Of a stretch of 51,771 nt of DNA, positions 46,252 through 51,771 are shown piece by piece. Where the stretch lies: NCBI GenBank assembly GCA_018819205.1, contig JAHJQE010000043.1, positions 1 to 51,771 of the forward strand, in the 5' to 3' direction. Both the position numbers and the translations under genes were made by a program. The DNA comes from Gammaproteobacteria bacterium. GTDB lineage: Bacteria; Pseudomonadota; Gammaproteobacteria; Burkholderiales; Gallionellaceae. The notes below the pieces were generated by a model. The model was not told the DNA's origin. It worked only from the letters and a program-made list of their open reading frames with translations, and ran no database searches. Positions within the stretch are counted from its first letter, which is position 1. Each line of letters begins with the position of its first letter.

Positions 46252-49200
46252 AACAACTTTCCGCTCTCGCCCAGCGCCGCCTCGCGCGCATCCAGCAACT
46301 CAGCGCTATCGAATATCCGGCCGACCTGCCGGTGGTGGAGCGGCGCGAAGAACTGGCGCAAGCCATCGAAAAACATCAGGTCATCATCGTGTGCGGCGAG
46401 ACCGGCTCCGGCAAGACCACGCAGCTGCCCAAGATATGTCTGAGCATCGGGCGCGGCGTGCACGGCGTCATCGGTCACACGCAACCGCGCAGAGTCGCGG
46501 CACGTTCGGTGGCCGCGCGCATCGCACAGGAACTGAAGAGCGAACTGGGCGGACTGGTCGGCTACAAGGTGCGTTTCAATGACAAGGTGTCGCCCGATTC
46601 CGCCATCAAACTGATGACCGACGGCATCTTGCTGGCCGAGATCCATCATGATCCGCTGTTGAAGCAATACGACACGCTGATCATCGACGAAGCGCACGAG
46701 CGTTCGCTGAACATCGATTTCCTGCTCGGCTATTTCAAACAGCTGTTGCGCAAGCGCCCCGATCTGAAACTCATCATCACCTCGGCCACGCTGGACGCGG
46801 AGCGCTTCTCCAAACATTTCTCGGGCGCGCCCGTGCTGCAAGTTTCCGGTCGTACCTATCCGGTCGAGATACGTTATCGACCGCCGCAAAAAGACGAAGA
46901 AGGCGAGATGCAGGATGTGCCGCAGGCCATCTGTTCCGCGCTGGATGAACTCTCCATCGGCGGGCTGCGCGGCGACGTGCTGGTGTTCCTGCCCGGCGAG
47001 CGCGAGATACGCGAAGCGGCCGAGGCGTTGCGCAAGCATCAGCACAAAGGCATCGAGATATTGCCCCTGTTCTCACGCCTGTCCACCGCCGAGCAGGATC
47101 GCGTGTTCAAGGTCGGCAACCAGCGCCGCGTGGTGCTGGCCACCAACGTGGCCGAGACTTCACTCACCGTGCCCAACATCGGCTACGTGATCGACACCGG
47201 CGTGGCGCGTATCAACCGATACAGCATCCGCCAGAAGGTGGAGCAACTGCACATCGAGAAGATCGCGCGCTCGGCGGCCAACCAGCGTGCCGGTCGTTGC
47301 GGGCGCGTGATGAGCGGTATCTGCATCCGTCTGTACGACGAGGAAGAATTCGCGCAGCGCGCCGAGTTCACTGACCCGGAGATCTTCCGCGTCTCGCTGG
47401 CCACCGTCATCCTGCGCATGAGTGCACTGGGTCTGGGTGATGTGGCCGATTTCCCGTTCATCGAGCCGCCCGGTTCGCGCGCCATTGCCGACGGTTATCA
47501 GTTGCTGCACGAATTGAATGCCATCGATGAGCAGCGCCAGTTGACCAAACTCGGCCACGAACTGGCCAAGCTGCCGCTCGATCCGAAGATCGCGCGCCTG
47601 TTGCTGGCGGGCAAGCAGTACCAGTGTCTGACCGAGATCGTTATCATCGCCAGCGCCTTGTCGCTGCAGGACCCGCGCGACCGACCGGCCGAACGGCGCG
47701 AGGCGGCCGATGCCGCGCACCAGCGCTTCAACGACGAACGTTCGGACTTCCTCGCCTATCTCAAGATGTGGGACTGGTTCAAGAAGGGCGTGCAGCACAA
47801 GAAGAGCAACAAGACGTGGGCGAACGAGTGCCGCAGTCATTTCCTGTCACCGCTGCGCCTGCGCGAATGGCACGAACTGCACCAGCAACTGCATGCACAG
47901 ATGGCCGAGATGAACATGCGCTTCAACGAGCAACCCGCCAGCTACGAGCAGATCCACAAAGCGCTGCTCACCGGCCTGATCGGCAACATCGGCACGCGCG
48001 CCGTCAACGAGCCGCACTACCTCGGCGCACGCGAAACGAAGTTCTTCATCGCGCCCAACTCGGTGCTGGCGAAGAAGGGCGCGAAGTGGGTGCTGGCCGC
48101 AGAGCTGGTGGAGACCACGCGTTTGTATGCGCGCTGCGTGGCACGCATCGAACCGCAATGGCTGGAGGAGGTGGGCGATCACCTGCTGAAGCGCAGTTAC
48201 TTCGATCCGCACTGGGAGAAGAAAGCGGCGCAGGTCGCCGCGTGGGAGCGCAGCACCTTGTTCGGCCTGCTAATCAATCCCAAAAAGCGTGTGCACTACG
48301 GGCCGATGGACCCCGAGGAGTCGCGCGCGGTGTTCATCCGCACCGCGCTGGTGGAAGGCGAGTTCAACACCCAAGCGCCGTTCTTCGCGCACAACCAGAA
48401 ACTCATCGCCGACATCGAAGCGCTGGAACACAAATCGCGCCGCCCCGACGTGCTGGTGGACGACGAACTCATCTTCGCCTTCTACGATGCGCGCATCCCG
48501 GCAGGTACGCATAACGGTGCAGATTTCGAGAAGTGGCGCAAGGAAGCCGAGCGCGAGCAGCCGAAGCTGCTGTACCTGAAGAAGGATGACCTGATGCGGC
48601 ACGAGGCGGCCGGCATCACCACCGAACATTTTCCGCCGCAACTGAAGATGAACAACGTGAGCTACGCGCTGGCCTACAACTTCGCGCCCGGCAAGAACGA
48701 CGACGGTGTGACGCTGACCGTGCCGCAGGCGCTCATCAACCAGGTGCAGCCCGCGCGCTGCGAATGGCTGGTGCCGGGCATATTGGCGGAGAAGGTGGCG
48801 CAACTGCTGAAGTCGCTGCCGCAGAAACTGCGTCGTCATTGCGTGCCGGTGCCGGAGTTCGCCGCCGCATTCTGCGCCGCAGTTAAGCCGAGCGACATCT
48901 CGCTGTTGCAGGCCATCGCGAAATACATGCGGGAACAGAAACAGGTCGATGTGCCGCTGGACGCCTTCCGTCTGGAACAACTGCCGCCGCATCTGCTGAT
49001 GAACTTCCGAGTGATAGATGAACACGGACGGCAGTTGGGGATGGGGCGCAACTTCCTGCAACTGCGCGGGGAATGGGCACCCAAGGTGACGCTGGCCGCC
49101 AGTGCGCCGGCGAAGCAGACGCAAGCCGCAGTCACGACCAACAAGGAACGCTACACATCCTGGACCTTCGGCGACTTCGCCGAGACCGCGCAAGTGCCGC

Positions 49201-49991
49201 GCGCCGGTCAACAGGTGACGGTGTTCAACGCGCTGCACGACGAGGGCGATGCGGTGACGCTGCAAGCATTCGATACGGCGGACGAAGCGCAGGCCGTGCA
49301 TCGCGCCGGACTGCGCCGCCTGTTCATGCTGGCGTTGAAAGAGCAGGTGAAGTTTCTGGAGAAGAACCTGCCCGACCTGCAGAAGATGGCGATGCTGTTC
49401 CTGCCCTTCGGCAGCCAGCAGGATTTGCAGCAGCAGATACTCAGTGTCACCTTCGACCGTTGCTGTCTGAACGACCCGCTGCCGGACAGTGAGAAGAGCT
49501 TCAACGCGCGCTGCAAGGACGCCAAGTCGCGCCTCAATCTGGTTGGGCACGAGATCGCGCGTCTGGTCGGCACGGTGCTGACCGAACATCAGGCCTTGCA
49601 GAAAGCATTGCCCGGCTTCAAAGCGCATGCCCAAGCGCAGCAGGACATCCGCCAGCAACTCGAAGGTCTGCTCGGAAAAGGCTGGATCGCCAGCACCCCT
49701 TACGAACGCATGCAGCACATGCCGCGCTACCTGAAGGCGATCAACGTGCGGCTGGAGAAGCTGCGCGGCAACCCCGCGCGCGACGCGACGAACATGGCTC
49801 AGTTGCAGCCGCTGCAACAGCAATGGCAACGCCGCCTGCAAGCCCAGCAAGGCGCACGCGACGAGCGTCTGGAAGACTTCGGTTGGATGATGCAGGAACT
49901 GCGTGTGTCCCTGTTCGCGCAGGAATTGAAGACGCCGGTGATCGTTTCGGCGAAGCGGCTGGAGAAGGTATTGGCGTCCCTGAACGGGTAG
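46248..49991 (+). CDS. hrpA: ATP-dependent RNA helicase HrpA
   Basis: A DEAH-box RNA helicase of 1247 residues, full length, involved in rescue of stalled ribosomes and mRNA processing in E. coli. The motifs are GETGSGKTT (50-58), DEAH (147-150), SATLDAERF (motif III) and QRAGRCGR (motif VI, near 345). The helicase-associated and OB-fold regions follow, then the long HrpA C-terminal domain (DUF3418, about 650-1240). ATG 46248 overlaps the nuclease stop; an upstream in-frame start at 46179 would lie inside the nuclease gene. Confidence 0.96.
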   Translation: MKQLSALAQRRLARIQQLSAIEYPADLPVVERREELAQAIEKHQVIIVCGETGSGKTTQLPKICLSIGRGVHGVIGHTQPRRVAARSVAARIAQELKSELGGLVGYKVRFNDKVSPDSAIKLMTDGILLAEIHHDPLLKQYDTLIIDEAHERSLNIDFLLGYFKQLLRKRPDLKLIITSATLDAERFSKHFSGAPVLQVSGRTYPVEIRYRPPQKDEEGEMQDVPQAICSALDELSIGGLRGDVLVFLPGEREIREAAEALRKHQHKGIEILPLFSRLSTAEQDRVFKVGNQRRVVLATNVAETSLTVPNIGYVIDTGVARINRYSIRQKVEQLHIEKIARSAANQRAGRCGRVMSGICIRLYDEEEFAQRAEFTDPEIFRVSLATVILRMSALGLGDVADFPFIEPPGSRAIADGYQLLHELNAIDEQRQLTKLGHELAKLPLDPKIARLLLAGKQYQCLTEIVIIASALSLQDPRDRPAERREAADAAHQRFNDERSDFLAYLKMWDWFKKGVQHKKSNKTWANECRSHFLSPLRLREWHELHQQLHAQMAEMNMRFNEQPASYEQIHKALLTGLIGNIGTRAVNEPHYLGARETKFFIAPNSVLAKKGAKWVLAAELVETTRLYARCVARIEPQWLEEVGDHLLKRSYFDPHWEKKAAQVAAWERSTLFGLLINPKKRVHYGPMDPEESRAVFIRTALVEGEFNTQAPFFAHNQKLIADIEALEHKSRRPDVLVDDELIFAFYDARIPAGTHNGADFEKWRKEAEREQPKLLYLKKDDLMRHEAAGITTEHFPPQLKMNNVSYALAYNFAPGKNDDGVTLTVPQALINQVQPARCEWLVPGILAEKVAQLLKSLPQKLRRHCVPVPEFAAAFCAAVKPSDISLLQAIAKYMREQKQVDVPLDAFRLEQLPPHLLMNFRVIDEHGRQLGMGRNFLQLRGEWAPKVTLAASAPAKQTQAAVTTNKERYTSWTFGDFAETAQVPRAGQQVTVFNALHDEGDAVTLQAFDTADEAQAVHRAGLRRLFMLALKEQVKFLEKNLPDLQKMAMLFLPFGSQQDLQQQILSVTFDRCCLNDPLPDSEKSFNARCKDAKSRLNLVGHEIARLVGTVLTEHQALQKALPGFKAHAQAQQDIRQQLEGLLGKGWIASTPYERMQHMPRYLKAINVRLEKLRGNPARDATNMAQLQPLQQQWQRRLQAQQGARDERLEDFGWMMQELRVSLFAQELKTPVIVSAKRLEKVLASLNG

Positions 49992-50027
49992 AATGTACGC
50001 CGGATAACGGTGCCGGAAAGTCTGAAG

Positions 50028-51518
50028 ATGTCGAACAAGAAAGTGGATGTGTTGCTGGTCGGGGCGGGCGTGATGAGCGCGACGCTGGGCAAGTTGCTGG
50101 CGCAGCTCGATCCTTCGCTGAAGATCATGATGGTGGAACGCTTGTCCAAGGTGGCGAACGAGAGTTCGCACGGGCTGAACAACGCGGGTACCGGGCATGC
50201 CGGTTATTGCGAGTTGAATTACACGCCGCAGGCGGCGGATGGCAGCGTGAACATCAAGCGCGCGCTGGAGATCAACGCGGCGTACGAGGTGTCGTTGCAG
50301 TTCTGGTCTTATCTGGTCGATCAGGGGCTGTTGCCGACACCTGAGCGGTTCATCAATCCCGTGTATCACCAGAGTTTCGTGCGCGGCAAGGCGGATGTCG
50401 AATTCCTGCGCAAGCGCTATGCGGCGCTGCACACGCATCACCTGTTCGAAGAAATGGAGTTCAGCGACGATCCGGCGCTGTTGCGCGAGTGGATGCCGCT
50501 GGTGATGCAGGGGCGCGACGACAAGGAGCCGGTGGCGGCGACGCAGGTGAAGCACGGCACCGATGTGGATTTCGGTTTCCTGACGCGCAAGCTGGTGCGG
50601 GCGCTGCTCAAACTGCCCAATTTCGAACTGAAGCTGAACAACACCATCACCAGTCTCAAGCAGCATGACGACGGGCGCTGGCATGTGCGCGTGAAGGATA
50701 CGCACGACGACAAGACGCGCACCATCGAGGCGGGTTTCGTGTTCCTCGGTGCGGGCGGCGGCGCGCTGCCGCTGTTGCAGAAGTCCGGCATCCCGGAAGC
50801 GAAGGGCTACGGCGGTTTCCCGGTCAGCGGCCAGTGGCTGATCTGCCACGATCCGAAGATCGTGCGCCAGCATACGACCAAGGTGTACGGCAAGGCGGCG
50901 GTGGGTGCGCCGCCGATGTCGGTGCCGCATCTGGATGCGCGCATCCTTGGCGGCGAGTCGGTGCTGCTGTTCGGGCCGTTCGCCAGCATCACTACCAAGT
51001 TCCTCAAGGAAGGATCGTTCTTCGACCTGTTCGGCTCGCTCAAGTCGGGCAACTTCAAACCCATGCTGTCGGTGGCGCGCGACAATCTGCCGCTGATGCG
51101 CTATCTGATCGGCGAAGCAATGAAGTCGCACAAGGATCGCGTCGCAGCATTGCGCGATTTCTTCGGCAATGCGCGCGAGAACGGCTGGGAACTGGCCTCG
51201 GCCGGGCAGCGCGTGCAGATCATCAAGAACTGCGATACCAAGGGCGGCAAACTGGAATTCGGTACCGAGATCGTTACTGCGAAGGATGGCACGCTGGCGA
51301 CACTGCTGGGTGCTTCGCCAGGTGCATCCACATCGGTTCAAGCCATGATCGAGGTGATCGAGCGTTGTTTCAAACCGCGTATGAAGAGCGCAGAATGGCA
51401 AAGCAAGATGCGGGAGATGATCCCGTCTTACGGTTCGTCACTGGATGACGATGTGCCGTTGCTGCATACAGTGCGCAAGCGCACCTTGGAGACCTTGCGG
51501 CTGGAACGCGAGGGCTAG
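50028..51518 (+). CDS. mqo: Malate:quinone oxidoreductase
   Basis: Membrane-associated FAD enzyme oxidising malate to oxaloacetate with electrons to quinone, 496 residues from ATG 50028 (GTG 50010 is an alternative). The dinucleotide motif VLLVGAGVMSATLG (8-21) and the Mqo signatures SSHGLNNAGTGHAGYCELNYTP, here residues 44-65 in shortened quotation (NNAGTGHAGYCELNYTP), GGFPVSGQW and FGPFASITTKFLK are intact. It is followed after 48 bases by a malic enzyme gene, so both malate-consuming enzymes may be expressed together. Confidence 0.97.
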   Translation: MSNKKVDVLLVGAGVMSATLGKLLAQLDPSLKIMMVERLSKVANESSHGLNNAGTGHAGYCELNYTPQAADGSVNIKRALEINAAYEVSLQFWSYLVDQGLLPTPERFINPVYHQSFVRGKADVEFLRKRYAALHTHHLFEEMEFSDDPALLREWMPLVMQGRDDKEPVAATQVKHGTDVDFGFLTRKLVRALLKLPNFELKLNNTITSLKQHDDGRWHVRVKDTHDDKTRTIEAGFVFLGAGGGALPLLQKSGIPEAKGYGGFPVSGQWLICHDPKIVRQHTTKVYGKAAVGAPPMSVPHLDARILGGESVLLFGPFASITTKFLKEGSFFDLFGSLKSGNFKPMLSVARDNLPLMRYLIGEAMKSHKDRVAALRDFFGNARENGWELASAGQRVQIIKNCDTKGGKLEFGTEIVTAKDGTLATLLGASPGASTSVQAMIEVIERCFKPRMKSAEWQSKMREMIPSYGSSLDDDVPLLHTVRKRTLETLRLEREG

Positions 51519-51566
51519 GCGGCGTGTGACGTACCCGATGAGGGGAGCAAGAATAGCGAGGTCAGT

Positions 51567-51771
51567 ATGGATGAGCAGATACGCGAAGCCGCATTGAAAT
51601 ACCATCGCCAATCCCCGGCGGGCAAGATCACCGTGCAGCCGAGCAAGCCGCTGCACACGGCGCGCGATCTGGCGCTGGCCTATTCACCCGGCGTCGCGGC
51701 GGCCTGTGAAGAGATCGTGCGCGATCCGGCCGAAGTGCGCAGCCTTACCGCACGCGGCAATCTGGTTGCCG
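51567..51771 (+). CDS. maeB: NADP-dependent malic enzyme, N-terminal part
   Basis: The first 68 codons of a malic enzyme, cut by the window end. It opens MDEQIREAALKYHRQSPAGK and has the conserved TARDLALAYSPGVAAACEEI segment. GAGGTC precedes the ATG at 51567. MaeB-type proteins usually carry a C-terminal phosphotransacetylase-like domain, which cannot be checked here. Confidence 0.9.
   Translation, partial: MDEQIREAALKYHRQSPAGKITVQPSKPLHTARDLALAYSPGVAAACEEIVRDPAEVRSLTARGNLVA

Noticed and set aside
48270-51401. A 1043-codon open frame on the minus strand across hrpA and mqo
   Set aside because: It is antisense to two clear genes. The translation is rich in His, Arg, Gln and Leu with no domain pattern, as expected from the mirror frame of GC-rich coding sequence.

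Overview
The window is chromosomal DNA from a betaproteobacterium, probably of the Nitrosomonadales/Gallionellaceae type. That placement is an inference from gene content and protein style, not from a database search. Supporting signs are the ilvBNC-psd-pssA cluster, a sigma factor/DUF3619/DUF3106 trio, pepA-holC-(small acidic protein)-valS, ribD-ribE-ribBX-ribH-nusB-thiL-pgpA and a complete rnfABCDGE-nth operon. Base composition is GC-rich and coding density is very high. Most genes in operons overlap their neighbour by ATGA or GTGA. No prophage, insertion sequence, CRISPR array or tRNA is visible.

Layout. 1-156: 3' part of a 5S rRNA and its terminator, the end of an rRNA operon. 206-7309: an AsmA-like protein, mutY, a BepA-type periplasmic M48 protease (minus), a Ser/Thr kinase fused to a cyclic-nucleotide-binding domain, a rhodanese, tusA and a DUF1622 membrane protein (minus). 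7321-12467 (minus): pepA, holC, a small acidic protein and valS. 12502-14717: lptF-lptG, the LPS-export permeases, divergent from pepA. 14724-16022 (minus): sigma factor, DUF3619 and DUF3106. 16181-20908: ilvB-ilvN-ilvC and then psd-pssA (branched-chain amino acids, phosphatidylethanolamine). 20972-22593 (minus): CBS-domain protein, PduO-type cobalamin adenosyltransferase, DUF1841. 22593-28412 (minus): rnfABCDGE-nth, a membrane ion-pumping ferredoxin:NAD oxidoreductase with endonuclease III as its last gene.

28413-29446 is the only clearly accessory stretch: a 332-base intergenic region with two adjacent hairpins and repeat-like sequence, then an AT-richer HEPN-like orphan gene. 29475-32810 (minus): aat-bpt (two N-degron aminoacyl-tRNA-protein transferases), an uncharacterised membrane protein and pyrD. 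32963-34492: a large cytoplasmic protein carrying PilZ motifs. 34489-35833 (minus): darP (yjgA) and a carboxylesterase, separated by a duplicated darP tail that makes a 46-codon coupled ORF. 35905-38546: pmbA and a LysM-FecR exported protein. 38656-40452: glyA, nrdR. 40458-49991: a tightly coupled run of ribD, ribE, ribBX, ribH, nusB, thiL, pgpA, a secreted thermonuclease-like protein and hrpA. 50028-end: mqo and the start of a malic enzyme gene.

Nearly everything is core housekeeping. I see no convincing undescribed multi-gene system. The items most worth a second look are the duplicated darP tail, the HEPN-like orphan with its repeat-rich flank, the kinase-CNBD/rhodanese/TusA group and the PilZ-motif protein.
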